A stretch of DNA of 64,000 nucleotides, from positions 620,001 through 684,000 of the forward strand of contig NZ_QOCL01000003.1 in NCBI RefSeq assembly GCF_004006665.1, written 5' to 3'. Source of the DNA: Halobacteriovorax sp. HLS. Lineage in GTDB: Bacteria > Bdellovibrionota > Bacteriovoracia > Bacteriovoracales > Bacteriovoracaceae. Shown piece by piece: positions 9,306 through 19,144 of this stretch (position 1 is the stretch's first letter; every line of letters starts with the position of its first letter). The notes under the pieces were generated by a model. The model was not told the DNA's origin and did no database searches. It saw only the letters and a program-made list of their open reading frames with translations. A program made the translations under genes and the position numbers.

Positions 9306-9776
9306 CTATTTAATTTTACAATCAAGAGAAATAGTTCCACCAAAGTGATCATCCATAGAAGTTAAGATCAAATATGAAGTGAAACTCTCACTAGTAAAAC
9401 TTGTTATCTTATCACTTGGAACGATTAGCTCTAAGTATCCAAAACCTGGATACTCTTCCCTATCGTATCCATTTACTAGTACCGAAAATTTCAAATGACC
9501 GATATATTTGCGAGGTCTATAATTTAACTTATTAACGAGATTTGACAAAGTTTCTCTCCCCTTAGACCAAGAATAATGCTCACCTTCATCGATAGTGTAA
9601 TCAAAGGTAACATGAGTAAATATAACTTCTTTTTTAGAAACTACAGAAAAATCTCCATCGACTTCGGCCTTCACTAACATACCTTGAGTCTCTTGACCGT
9701 TTTGGACGCAGTTTAGAGTAGCTCCGTGTAAATTCATCGTTAATAGTATTGAAAATAGTATAAGTAATGCTTTCAT
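9306..9776 (-). CDS. Small secreted protein, unknown
   Basis: A 156-residue protein with a signal peptide (about 18 residues, ending LHGA). Mature cysteines near each end (TLNCVQNG and SLDCKIK) could form a disulfide. The pattern of short strands suggests a beta-sandwich-like periplasmic protein, but no family was recognised. It lies 16 nt downstream of the 9793 gene on the same strand and ends in a strong terminator, so the two probably form an operon. Confidence 0.65.
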   Translation of the reverse strand: MKALLILFSILLTMNLHGATLNCVQNGQETQGMLVKAEVDGDFSVVSKKEVIFTHVTFDYTIDEGEHYSWSKGRETLSNLVNKLNYRPRKYIGHLKFSVLVNGYDREEYPGFGYLELIVPSDKITSFTSESFTSYLILTSMDDHFGGTISLDCKIK

Positions 9777-9792
9777 ATATAGGTCCTTTTAA

Positions 9793-10200
9793 TTATTCTG
9801 AATAAATATTGTGTCTAATTCGATTATCATAATTGCCGGTATTAACATTAAGTTGAACAAACACTGAGTCAACTCCATACCCACTATAGTATTCTGAAGA
9901 TAGAGAAATAAGATACAATTCACAGGATTTTCTTTTTAAGCATCCAAATAGTTTGTCTTCTTCATCAAACTCTAAATTACTTTCATAATATTTACTTTGA
10001 GAAAGATACTCAACTAGTGAAGTTTTAGTCACATGTTCAATAGAAGAAACAACATTCTCATGTCCTTGAACCCATAGGCTTCTTCTTTCAGATTTTGCAA
10101 GACTTTCAATAATCTCAATCTGATCACTTTGCGTAAGATCTGAAGCTAAGATATTAGTATTAATTGTTAAAATAAGTAATATTAAAAACTTCACCGGCAT
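9793..10200 (-). CDS. Small secreted protein, unknown
   Basis: A 135-residue protein with a signal peptide (MPVKFLILLILTINTNILAS). The mature region carries a CLKRKSC motif (two Cys five residues apart) that may form a disulfide. No family was recognised. AGGAGAG lies just upstream of the ATG as a ribosome-binding site. It is the first gene of a probable two-gene unit with 9306. Confidence 0.65.
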   Translation of the reverse strand: MPVKFLILLILTINTNILASDLTQSDQIEIIESLAKSERRSLWVQGHENVVSSIEHVTKTSLVEYLSQSKYYESNLEFDEEDKLFGCLKRKSCELYLISLSSEYYSGYGVDSVFVQLNVNTGNYDNRIRHNIYSE

Positions 10201-10434
10201 CTCTCCTTTTTGATTTTTAAGACTTCTAACATTTTGGATGATAAACAGAAAACATAAAGATTATCTGAACTAAATATAATTATTAGATATCATAATATTT
10301 GTCTCAGCTGTGGCAGAGAAAATCCTAAGACCCATTAACCAAGTGTTTTCCTATACAATTCTATATATTTTCTTAACCTTTCTTTACTTAAATATCTAGA
10401 TTACTTACCGAGAAATATATATAGGAGAATATTT

Positions 10435-11946
10435 ATGCAATTTCTAGAAATACTGGATAGAAAAAATCTTGGAGCGATTGTTTTCTACTTACTATGTATG
10501 CTTGGAACATACTTCTTTAATCAAGAATTAAATAAGAGCTTTTACTTAATGAGTATATTAGCAGTCTTGCCATTTATTGGAATAAGTATAAAACAAAAAA
10601 TCCAACATAGAAAAATGACTAAATTATTTGAAGATCTAGAGAGAACAGGAGAGGTTATTAGCGGTACGAGCGATCAAATTCTCAATACTACTGATGAGCT
10701 AGAGCTTGGTTCTGTTGAACAGTCTGAGTCTCTTCATCAAACAGCGAGTGCTTTAGATGAAATATTTGCAACAGCCCAAAAAAATACTGATCATGCAAAG
10801 AATGCAACCACTGAAGTAAGCGAATGTGTTGAATCAACTTCAAAAGGCAGAAGTGCAGTTGAACACCTTCTTAAATCATTCTCAACAATCAAAGAGGGAA
10901 ACGAGGAATTCAGCTCTTTTATCTCTGAAACAAATAACAAGATTTTGCAAATTAGCGAAGTGATAAACGAGATAAATGAGAAAACTAAAATTATTAACGA
11001 CATTGTGTTTCAGACAAAACTGCTCTCCTTTAATGCCTCCGTTGAAGCGGCCAGAGCAGGCGAACACGGGAAAGGTTTTTCAGTTGTAGCTGAGGAAGTA
11101 GGAAATTTAGCAAACCTAAGTGGTAGGGCCGCAAATGAAATATCATCTATGCTTGAAGAATCTATAACAACGGTAAATAATATAGTTGAGGAAAACTCTA
11201 GCGAAATTAAATTAATATTAGAAAAAGGTGTAACAAGTATCGATGGGGGCCAAAGAGCTGTAGAAGAATGTAAATCATCTTTTGAAAGTATATCTCGAGG
11301 AGTTGAAGGTCTAAGACATTTAGTTCAAGACATATCTAGGGCCTCAACAGAGCAAACTATTGGCGTAGAAGAGATAACAGATGCAGTAAGACAACTTGAT
11401 CAAATTAATCAAAAAACAACTCTCATCTCTGGGCAAGCAAAGCAAGTAGCTTATAGCGTCTCCAAAGAATCAGAGTCTCTTGAAACTTTAATAGAAAGTT
11501 TCAGGTCAATTATTCCAAATATTTCAAAAGTTAAAAGTAACGATATCGATTTATTTATATGGAATGATAAACTTGAATTAAATGTAGCGGAAATGGATAA
11601 GGAACATAAAATTTTAGTAGATAAAATTAATGTTCTAGTTACCAATCTGAACTCAGCTCAAGAAGGAGCAATAATCGCAAGTTTTAATGATCTATTAGAT
11701 TACACTGAGATACATTTTAAAGATGAAGAAGAATATATGAAAAGTATTAGCTACCCAGAGTATGAGGCCCATAAAAAAATTCACAAAAATCTAATTCAAT
11801 TGCTAAATAAACATGGTGCAGACCTTCGAATTGGAACAATAAATAAAGATAAGGTCGTGGCATTCTTAAAAAATTGGCTTGTTACCCATATAATGGGAGT
11901 CGACATGAAATACGCAGACCATCATGCAACAAGTGTGAGATCATAA
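10435..11946 (+). CDS. Methyl-accepting chemotaxis protein with C-terminal hemerythrin domain
   Basis: Two membrane segments (about residues 13-30 and 36-52) are separated by only a few residues, so there is no periplasmic sensor domain. A long coiled-coil signalling domain follows, with the conserved hairpin tip ([18 protein letters not shown], about 193-210). Residues about 370-495 form a hemerythrin domain with all seven di-iron ligands visible: H391, H427, E431, H446, H450, H485 and D490. Related fusions (DcrH type) sense O2 or redox state and signal to CheA/CheW. No che genes lie nearby. An AGGAGAA ribosome-binding site precedes ATG 10435. Confidence 0.95.
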   Translation: MQFLEILDRKNLGAIVFYLLCMLGTYFFNQELNKSFYLMSILAVLPFIGISIKQKIQHRKMTKLFEDLERTGEVISGTSDQILNTTDELELGSVEQSESLHQTASALDEIFATAQKNTDHAKNATTEVSECVESTSKGRSAVEHLLKSFSTIKEGNEEFSSFISETNNKILQISEVINEINEKTKIINDIVFQTKLLSFNASVEAARAGEHGKGFSVVAEEVGNLANLSGRAANEISSMLEESITTVNNIVEENSSEIKLILEKGVTSIDGGQRAVEECKSSFESISRGVEGLRHLVQDISRASTEQTIGVEEITDAVRQLDQINQKTTLISGQAKQVAYSVSKESESLETLIESFRSIIPNISKVKSNDIDLFIWNDKLELNVAEMDKEHKILVDKINVLVTNLNSAQEGAIIASFNDLLDYTEIHFKDEEEYMKSISYPEYEAHKKIHKNLIQLLNKHGADLRIGTINKDKVVAFLKNWLVTHIMGVDMKYADHHATSVRS

Positions 11947-12047
11947 AAGACTAAACCAGCTAACTAAGATAAAACGCACTTATCCCGACCAATTAAATCA
12001 ACTTTAAAGGCATTTAATATTATATGGACTTATAGTATAATAAAACA

Positions 12048-12137
12048 GTGAAAACTATTGGTAAAATGTTCTATTCAGCAATCACTATTTTTGAACATAA
12101 CAATGATCAATTATACAAAGAAGTGATCAAGAATTGA
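12048..12137 (+). CDS. Possible 29-codon leader ORF
   Basis: A GTG-initiated ORF of 29 codons begins 6 nt after a TATAAT hexamer (12036-12041). Its TGA overlaps the TTG start of the gene at 12134, which is the arrangement expected for translational coupling. No Shine-Dalgarno sequence precedes it, so it would be read leaderless. The evidence is only position and spacing; it could be untranslated leader. Confidence 0.3.
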   Translation: MKTIGKMFYSAITIFEHNNDQLYKEVIKN

Positions 12138-12823
12138 AAAAGTTAGCCATCTCCATCACAATCATTTTGGCCTTAGGCATTGTTGCATACTATAGTATTT
12201 TCAGATCCTACAAAATAAAAGTCAATCAAGCCGTTTTCCATGAAAAAGAAAATATTTTATTAAAAATAGAGTTGTTTGATGTTCATTACCCTCTCCACTA
12301 TACAGGACCGGAGATAAAGGTGAAATGCAATTCAAGCTTAGAAAATAAGAAACATGAAAATTGGAGAGATATTTACATTGCTGACGAATTATCAAAACAA
12401 GTCTCTAGACTTAGCTTTAAAGAATTAGTAAAAAAAGCCGAAAATGCATACACAGTAACAGATAACGATTCAATTATTTTAAGAACCATTCAAAAAGGCC
12501 TGGCAATCTCCTGGGACAAGTGTAATTCTTTCAAGATCTGGAATCCTGTCGACATACCCAATAACTTAATCAATACAAATTTATATTTAAAATGTTTAGA
12601 AGAAAGTAAAGCAAAGGAAGTAAAAGGGTTGCTTCCAAGAAATTGGGCGAGAACGAATTGTTTATCTCAACAGTACAATGGTGAAAATAGCCCTATCTAT
12701 TCGATGATTACTTCTAAATCAAAAGGACATGTATCCTTTATCATTACTTCAAAAGCATTTATAAAACAAAAAGAATATAAAGTTGAAACTCAAGATTATG
12801 GGAAAAATTGGAAAATAGAATAA
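12134..12823 (+). CDS. Membrane-anchored or secreted protein, unknown
   Basis: The start is TTG at 12134, which places an N-terminal hydrophobic segment (KKLAISITIILALGIVAYYS) immediately at the start, an uncleaved anchor or signal peptide. The rest (about 200 residues) is basic, with four or five cysteines (KCNSS, KCNSFK, KCLEE, NCLSQ) likely facing the periplasm. No family was recognised. It converges with the GST gene, leaving 7 nt between the stop codons. Confidence 0.6.
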   Translation: MKKLAISITIILALGIVAYYSIFRSYKIKVNQAVFHEKENILLKIELFDVHYPLHYTGPEIKVKCNSSLENKKHENWRDIYIADELSKQVSRLSFKELVKKAENAYTVTDNDSIILRTIQKGLAISWDKCNSFKIWNPVDIPNNLINTNLYLKCLEESKAKEVKGLLPRNWARTNCLSQQYNGENSPIYSMITSKSKGHVSFIITSKAFIKQKEYKVETQDYGKNWKIE

Positions 12824-12830
12824 ACACTAT

Positions 12831-13505
12831 TCATTTTTGAGCATAGTCATATCTCCCCCCCTTATCCAGAGCTCTTATATATGCCGCTCTTTTTTGTATT
12901 TTATGAACAAATTTCAAAATAGAAGGGTAATCATTTTTATTTTCAATCCTTCCCATACCTGCTTCTAGCGGAAAACTCATTTGGATATCTGCTGCACTAA
13001 TCTCATTTCCTAAAAACCAGTCATTTTTCTTTAAATGGGCCTCTATAAAATCTAAATTACCTTTAATATTTGGACCAACAAAAGAAGTCATGACTTTATT
13101 AGCAATCATTCTAGCAACAGGCTTTACAAAAAAAGGCATAGGGCTGTTTTTTATTTTATCAAATACTAACTTCATTACAAAAGGAGGCATCAAAGAACCT
13201 TCAGCAAAATGTAGCCAATAACTTAACTTTTGTTTTAGCTTTTTATCGGAAGACTCCTTGAAACCATCTTTACCATATTCCCTGATTAAGAACTCGATAA
13301 TTGCCCCTGACTCAGCAATAACTATATCATCAACAGTAATTACTGGAGACTTCCCAAGAGGATGTACTTGCTTTAATTCTTCAGGTGCTAAATAGGTAAT
13401 TGGATCTCTTTCGTACTTTTTAATTTCATAAGCTAATCCCAACTCCTCCAGCAACCATAGGATACGCTGAGATCTTGAATTATTTAAGTGGTGCACAGTT
13501 ATCAC
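12831..13505 (-). CDS. Glutathione S-transferase family protein
   Basis: The N-terminal thioredoxin-fold domain contains SRSQRILWLLEELG (the Ser region that activates glutathione), HPLGKSPVI (cis-Pro) and ESGAIIEFL, where Glu-Ser bind the glutamyl moiety. An all-helical C-terminal domain (about residues 90-224) includes NEISAADIQMSF, the conserved N-cap motif. Length and order are typical of cytosolic bacterial GSTs that conjugate glutathione to electrophiles. The physiological substrate is unknown. It begins with ATG just after a TATAA-containing leader and may be transcribed alone. Confidence 0.9.
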   Translation of the reverse strand: MITVHHLNNSRSQRILWLLEELGLAYEIKKYERDPITYLAPEELKQVHPLGKSPVITVDDIVIAESGAIIEFLIREYGKDGFKESSDKKLKQKLSYWLHFAEGSLMPPFVMKLVFDKIKNSPMPFFVKPVARMIANKVMTSFVGPNIKGNLDFIEAHLKKNDWFLGNEISAADIQMSFPLEAGMGRIENKNDYPSILKFVHKIQKRAAYIRALDKGGRYDYAQK

Positions 13506-13586
13506 AATTTTATCCTTTTAATAAATTGGAATTCTATTAGTCTGAGAAAAATATTATAAAAAAGCTAGAAGTAGATAAATCTGTTT

Positions 13587-14006
13587 CTATTGATTCTCAC
13601 AATATAGTTTAAGACCTTCATTTTCCGCTGAAAGTATATTTTCGATTTTTCTTTTTAAAATAGGCCAAAGAAGAAAGGTCAAAAAGCCTTTTAATTCTAA
13701 AGATAGTATATTTATTGTGTGACTCTCGTCAATCTTTCGAATTTCATGACTTGCTATCATCCTTACTCCCAACTGAGCAGAATCCCAGGTAAAGCTATCT
13801 CTATTACTGAACGCCGTAACTTTCCATTTAGAAGCAGGAGTACCTGGCTGCTTTATAGTAGCAATACTACCAAGAGAAAATGTATCACCATCTAAAGATG
13901 AATACTCAACAGTTGGTGTCCATTGAGACCAATTATTTATATCAATAATTGTGTCCCAAACAAGATCAAAAGAAGCGTTTATTGTAATTTCATGTTCAAA
14001 TTTCAT
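13587..14006 (-). CDS. SRPBCC (polyketide cyclase/START-like) family protein
   Basis: I choose the internal ATG at 14006 (MKFEHEITINASFDLVW), because the family begins with this strand and the 12 codons upstream add only a hydrophobic tail. The ASFDLVWDTIIDINNWSQWTP pattern is typical of SRPBCC/polyketide-cyclase-like ligand-binding proteins, as is the long C-terminal helix that closes the cavity. These bind or modify hydrophobic ligands in the cytoplasm. The ligand is unknown and the neighbours are unrelated. Confidence 0.75.
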   Translation of the reverse strand: MKFEHEITINASFDLVWDTIIDINNWSQWTPTVEYSSLDGDTFSLGSIATIKQPGTPASKWKVTAFSNRDSFTWDSAQLGVRMIASHEIRKIDESHTINILSLELKGFLTFLLWPILKRKIENILSAENEGLKLYCENQ

Positions 14007-14133
14007 ATATTCAAACATAGCATATAGTAAAATTATTGTCATGATAGAAATTGATATATACTTATTTGAAAGAATAAATTTCTAAATAAGACACAATAAG
14101 CCTCTATCATTTGATACGCAAAGTTCAATTTAG

Positions 14134-15570
14134 CTAAAGCAAGAAGTCAAATAAACGCGCAAATGGAATAGCAGTATAGAATTTGACTCTTTGCTTAAAT
14201 GTAGATCCGACAAGTAAATTATCCAAAAATAATTCTTCATTCTGTACGATAGGCAATGAGTTTTTCACTCGTGCTGACATATCACTCATTGTATGTTCAA
14301 CCAACTCTACATTTCCTTTACAGACAATTATAAGTTCAGAGTTTAGATTAGCTGATCTAGGGTCTATATTATAGGTACCTATAACAAAAGTATCACTATC
14401 AATGATTGCTCTTTTAGAATGAGTTCCCCATCTAGTAGAGTTTTCGACCGGTAGTTCATATTTAATTGCAGGTCTTTTTCCATTATAAGAAAATAGGTTA
14501 ATTTTCGTATTCTCTAAATCATCTAGTACATTATATAAAGCTGAAATTGTATAATAAGCATCTGTTGAGTACAGACCGTTTGTTAAAACAGTTAGATTAA
14601 TATTTCTAGAGTCCATTTTTTGAAGAAGATCAAGACCATCCTTTCGTAATACAAAATATGGACTCTCAGCAAAAACTCTTGCCTCAGTTTTTTGTAACAA
14701 CACTTCTAAAGTTTTATAAACTCTTCTATTTTCCAAACTAACGCCAGGAAGGTCTGTTACAAAAGTAATATCATTACATGCAAAAGATTCTTCATTTTTT
14801 AATATATCTTTCTTTAAAATATTAACATTTTCATCTAAAGCTTTATCAGTTTCAGATATATTGATAAAAGCTTTTGCCTTTTGTAGTTCTTCATTTGTGA
14901 CCTTCGAAGTAAGGCCGCTATCTTCAGCAAGCTTAGAATTCCAATAAACATCGAAACTCTCTCTAATACTTTTAGAAATCTCACCCTCTAAATAAATATC
15001 CGAATCTAGAAAATTATAATTTTGAGATAAATTGAAATAGTCATTCGAGATATTTCGTCCACCAGTAATGACTTTAATATCATCCACAATTAACAGTTTC
15101 CTATGACTTCTATGCTGAACAGAGAATATTTTATAAAGCTCACTAGTATTGTAATACTTTACTTCAACTCCCCTCTCTTTTAAAAAGCTTGCATAAATAG
15201 GTTTTAGCTTAAAAACTGGTAAGGAAAAATCTATTAACATCCTTACCCTTACTCCTTCTTGTGCTTTTTTAATCAACGCCTTGGTTATTAATTGACTTGC
15301 AAAATCTAAGTCATAGATGAAAAATTCTAATTCAATTGAATTCTTAGCGCTTTCAATAATCTCTAACCGCTTAGCTAAAGACAATGGTCCTTCATTCAGC
15401 GGGATAATTCGGTGAGACATAGTAGAGTGACTTGAAATTGATTTATGAATAGCTTCATTATTTTCAATTTGTAACTCTTCCCATTTGTAGAATCCAACAA
15501 AACTTAAGTATATACCTCCCAAACAACTAAGAAAGAATATTGCAAAAAATTTAAATATTTTTTTAATCAT
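14134..15570 (-). CDS. Phospholipase D-family protein, cardiolipin-synthase (ClsC)-like
   Basis: Two HKD motifs are present: HRKLLIVDD (H156, K158, D163) and HSKRAIIDS (H384, K386, D391), the second followed by GTYNIDPRSANLNSE as in ClsC/YmdC enzymes. One N-terminal membrane segment (about residues 5-27) anchors it at the inner membrane. Cardiolipin synthases of this type join two phospholipids into cardiolipin; other PLD reactions remain possible. The gene overlaps the end of the LplT-PlsC fusion gene by 8 nt, so the two are translated as a phospholipid-remodelling operon. Confidence 0.85.
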   Translation of the reverse strand: MIKKIFKFFAIFFLSCLGGIYLSFVGFYKWEELQIENNEAIHKSISSHSTMSHRIIPLNEGPLSLAKRLEIIESAKNSIELEFFIYDLDFASQLITKALIKKAQEGVRVRMLIDFSLPVFKLKPIYASFLKERGVEVKYYNTSELYKIFSVQHRSHRKLLIVDDIKVITGGRNISNDYFNLSQNYNFLDSDIYLEGEISKSIRESFDVYWNSKLAEDSGLTSKVTNEELQKAKAFINISETDKALDENVNILKKDILKNEESFACNDITFVTDLPGVSLENRRVYKTLEVLLQKTEARVFAESPYFVLRKDGLDLLQKMDSRNINLTVLTNGLYSTDAYYTISALYNVLDDLENTKINLFSYNGKRPAIKYELPVENSTRWGTHSKRAIIDSDTFVIGTYNIDPRSANLNSELIIVCKGNVELVEHTMSDMSARVKNSLPIVQNEELFLDNLLVGSTFKQRVKFYTAIPFARLFDFLL

Positions 15571-17473
15571 AATCTTTGCTTGCTACACTCTGATCTAACA
15601 TATTACATGAGATTGTATAAAGATCGGAAGCCTTTAGCCCGTTTGGGTCTAAGACCTCACCAATATCTAAACAAACTCTAGATTTAATAGTTTTTAAAAT
15701 TATTAATGGCCTACTTGCGGCCTTACCATACTTTCGAGAAAAGAAACTTCCCCATAATCCTTTTAAGACCATTGGTACTACTGGTACTGGATTTCTATCA
15801 AGAATATTTTCAATCCCTTTTTTATATTCATTTAAACTGCCATCTTTTGTAATTTTTCCTTCTGGGAATATACATACAAGCTCACCATCCTCAAGGGCCT
15901 TACTAATCTGATCATATGCTTTATTAAGAGTATCATTACATTCTCTATATCCAGCAATGGGTATTACTTTAGCACCTATGAATAGAAGTCTCACAAGAGG
16001 AATCTTCATAAAACTATAGTGCATTACAAAACGAACAGGTCTTTTAATTGTTGCCGCAATTACTAACCAATCAACAAAACTCACATGATTACACACCAAG
16101 ATTGCTGCTCCTTCTTCAGGAATATTAACTAACCGTTTTGCCTGAACTCTATAAATGATTCTAGTCAAAACCATAGCGCAAAAACGCAATAAGAATTCGG
16201 GTAAGATTCTATAGATATAAAGAGAAACAATTGCATTTATTCCTCCGAAAATAAGAAATAAGGTAGGAATAGCATAATCAAGTGAATAAAAGTAAGTTAA
16301 AACAAGACTCCCTATGACCATAAATAATGCATTCATAATGTTATTACACGCGATAATTCGCGATCTAACACTATCATCTGATCTTTGTTGAATGAGTGTA
16401 TAGAGTGGAACTATAAACAAACCACTAAAGATAGAGAACATCAATATATCAAACATTATTCGATAAGAAATTGCATATGAAATAAACTTCGAAACAGTAA
16501 TAACCTCATTCAAACCAGAAGAGTCAAGCATACCAACAAAAAACAAATCTATTATAAAAATACTCATACCGATTGAACCAACAGGCACTAGACCAAGCTC
16601 CAATCTTTCTTTACTTAGTTTTTCACACAACATGCTGCCAATTGCAACACCAATACTAAATAGAGCGAGTAACAGCGTAACAACTTCTTGAGTACCACTT
16701 AAAACATCTTTAACATAGACAGGAAAAATAGATAACAAAACGGCTCCGAGAAACCAGAACCAAGATATACCTAATATTGACAACCAAACAGATTTTTCTT
16801 TCTTCCCAATTTTTAAAATATTAAAAGTAGGTCTAAAAAATCCTATCTCTAACTTTAACTCTGGATTAACTGGAGATAGATTTTGAACTTTCTTAGAAAA
16901 AAAAGTCCCCACTAGAGCAAGTATGATAACCGTAATTGAAACGTACATTTTCCCAGTATCTGGAATCGATATTATCAGTCCACCTACAATAGTACCTATC
17001 AAAATAGATAGAAATGTTCCCATTTCAATTAAGGCGTTTCCTTGTATAAGTTCATCGTCATTAATCAGCTCAGGAAGAATACTAAATTTAACAGGTCCAA
17101 AAAATGTCGACTGAAGACCCATTAGAAAAAGTGACATCATAAGTAAGTAAATATTTTCAGATAAAAAGCCAATGCTGCCAAAAATCATAACAACAACTTC
17201 CAAACATTTAATCCAAAACATTAACTTGTTCTTTGAAAACTTATCAGCAATTTGTCCAGCGAAAGCTGAAAATACAAAAAATGGAACTATGAATATACCT
17301 CCACAAAGTGCAACCATCTGCTCAGAGGAAAAACTACTTATAGAAAAAGATTTATATGTTATAAGAATTATGAGTGCATTCTTAAAAACATTATCATTAA
17401 AAGCACCCCAAAACTGAGTCCAAAAAGCAGGCAAAAACCTTTTATCTTTCATTAAATGTTTTACGTAATTCAT
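15563..17473 (-). CDS. LplT-like lysophospholipid flippase fused to PlsC-type acyltransferase
   Basis: Residues 1 to about 425 are an MFS transporter of the LplT type (FWTQFWGAFNDNVFKNAL at the start, about twelve membrane segments). Residues about 440-636 are a 1-acyl-glycerophosphate acyltransferase domain with NHVSFVD (462-468, catalytic H and D) and FPEGKI (536-541). The fused acyl-ACP synthetase found in the longest family members is missing. The predicted role is to flip lysophospholipids inward and re-acylate them. It is the first gene of the operon with the PLD gene at 14134. Confidence 0.9.
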   Translation of the reverse strand: MNYVKHLMKDKRFLPAFWTQFWGAFNDNVFKNALIILITYKSFSISSFSSEQMVALCGGIFIVPFFVFSAFAGQIADKFSKNKLMFWIKCLEVVVMIFGSIGFLSENIYLLMMSLFLMGLQSTFFGPVKFSILPELINDDELIQGNALIEMGTFLSILIGTIVGGLIISIPDTGKMYVSITVIILALVGTFFSKKVQNLSPVNPELKLEIGFFRPTFNILKIGKKEKSVWLSILGISWFWFLGAVLLSIFPVYVKDVLSGTQEVVTLLLALFSIGVAIGSMLCEKLSKERLELGLVPVGSIGMSIFIIDLFFVGMLDSSGLNEVITVSKFISYAISYRIMFDILMFSIFSGLFIVPLYTLIQQRSDDSVRSRIIACNNIMNALFMVIGSLVLTYFYSLDYAIPTLFLIFGGINAIVSLYIYRILPEFLLRFCAMVLTRIIYRVQAKRLVNIPEEGAAILVCNHVSFVDWLVIAATIKRPVRFVMHYSFMKIPLVRLLFIGAKVIPIAGYRECNDTLNKAYDQISKALEDGELVCIFPEGKITKDGSLNEYKKGIENILDRNPVPVVPMVLKGLWGSFFSRKYGKAASRPLIILKTIKSRVCLDIGEVLDPNGLKASDLYTISCNMLDQSVASKDYD

Positions 17474-17647
17474 AAATAGTCCTTTTTATTCATATCGGAT
17501 TATCAGGAAGTTGGATCAATATTTATTTATAAATAATTAAACCATTGATATTTATTCCTATTCACTTAAAAAAGTTACATTGTTACCGATAAGAATATTA
17601 AGCTGTAATTACTTATACTTACAAGACTACACAAAGGTTACAAAGTT

Positions 17648-18454
17648 ATGCCAAGAACTGATGCATTCTATGACAAACATTCTCTATTCATTAATTCGGC
17701 GCTAATTGCTTGCCACGCGAACACGCAAAATTCTATCTTTCGACAAAAGGATTTAAAATTCTTTATTGAGCTACTATCAAACTGGATGGAAACAACTTTA
17801 AAAGGTCATTGTCTAGAAGTTCAAAATACGCAAATTCAAAGAATATTAGAGTCCTTGAAAGAAGAGGGTTTACTTAAGAAAAACCTTATAAAGAACAGAC
17901 CAACATATCAATTTACAAGTATTGGCCTACTCGAAATAATAACAAGAATTGTAAGTGACGACTCTACTCATGATCTTCAAAATTTTTATTTTCTATATCA
18001 TTTTGTGTCTTTATATAGAGATAAAATGAATGCCTTAATAGTTGGACAAAAAACAACCATTCCTACAAGTTATTCAATAGAAATAAAGCATCTATTAAAC
18101 CCTCATAATTTGATAGAGAGACAAACAAGAAAAATAGAACTTGAAGTTGAGAAGCTTATAAAGAGAATTTCAGAAGCAGAAGAAATGTCAAACTTATCAA
18201 AAAGTTTAATAGACAAGAATATTCCAATTAAAGAAATTATTAAAAAGATAGAAACTCGCTATCCGTACCAACTTAACAATCAAAGAAATATGACTGAACT
18301 TTTCAAAACATTGTCTCCAGATGTTCAATTGATTGAATTAGTAGATGCACCAATTTATAGAGCGAAAACATTGTGGACTCCACTACTAAATCATTACAAT
18401 AACTACTTAAATTCTCTAAGGGACTTGTTAAAGTTACATAGTTACAAATTATAA
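17648..18454 (+). CDS. Putative winged-helix protein, unknown
   Basis: A soluble 268-residue protein. Residues about 65-105 (IQRILESLKEEGLLKK followed by RPTYQFTSIGLLEI) look like the recognition helix and wing of a winged-helix domain. The middle (about residues 150-190) is a charged helix that may form a coiled coil. No signal peptide or membrane segment is seen. Possible DNA-binding regulator; the call is from pattern only and no family was recognised. It stands alone, with a TATACT-containing region upstream. Confidence 0.5.
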   Translation: MPRTDAFYDKHSLFINSALIACHANTQNSIFRQKDLKFFIELLSNWMETTLKGHCLEVQNTQIQRILESLKEEGLLKKNLIKNRPTYQFTSIGLLEIITRIVSDDSTHDLQNFYFLYHFVSLYRDKMNALIVGQKTTIPTSYSIEIKHLLNPHNLIERQTRKIELEVEKLIKRISEAEEMSNLSKSLIDKNIPIKEIIKKIETRYPYQLNNQRNMTELFKTLSPDVQLIELVDAPIYRAKTLWTPLLNHYNNYLNSLRDLLKLHSYKL

Positions 18455-18588
18455 GAAGCACAACCCACTAAAATAACTGAACTACATAACTAGGCATAAC
18501 ATTGTAACATCTTAAGCAGTAAGATTGAATAGTTTCCCTTTAAAATAATATAAAACAAAGTATTAACGACAACAAAGAGAGCAATTCA

Positions 18589-19023
18589 ATGAAATACATA
18601 CAAGAAGAAACAAAAATAGAAGTAGAAACAACAGAAACATCTCTAAAAACCAGCACCAGCTATTTTGAAAAGGCCGGAATACTGAACAGAAAAGAATTTT
18701 TTATTTTCTTATTAAAGGCTTACTTATCAACAGTACTACTTATAGCCATCTTACACCTAACAACAAGTCATGATAAGGGTTTAGCTTTCTTATCAACCCT
18801 CCCTCTAATGTTGTATTTCTTTGCATTCGTTGTAATTATCTACATGAATGCGATAAAAAGAATTAGAGACATTAGAAAATCTTGCAAAAATGAATATGTC
18901 ATAATTTGTGTACTTGTAATAACTTTCTTAATACCTGGTTCCCTCATCGCTATTCAAATACTTGGATGCATTATTCCATCTGACTTCTTCAAAAAGTCAA
19001 ATGTGATTAACAAAGATAATTAA
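18589..19023 (+). CDS. DUF805-like inner-membrane protein
   Basis: After a 25-residue polar N-terminus, three to four membrane segments follow. The opening GILNRKEFFIFLL and the cytoplasmic IKRIRDIRKS loop correspond to the GR(I/L)xRxxFW start and the RRLHD-like loop of DUF805 proteins. The function of that family is not known to me. A GAGAG ribosome-binding site precedes ATG 18589. Confidence 0.65.
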   Translation: MKYIQEETKIEVETTETSLKTSTSYFEKAGILNRKEFFIFLLKAYLSTVLLIAILHLTTSHDKGLAFLSTLPLMLYFFAFVVIIYMNAIKRIRDIRKSCKNEYVIICVLVITFLIPGSLIAIQILGCIIPSDFFKKSNVINKDN

Positions 19024-19144
19024 AAAACTTAATAAAGTATCTCTTTTCTAAAATGATTTCATACAGAGCATTTGTTATGCAAAGAAGCTTTTCTATAATT
19101 TTTAAAACTATGGCCCTTACATTTCAAGTAAGTAAAACTACCTA

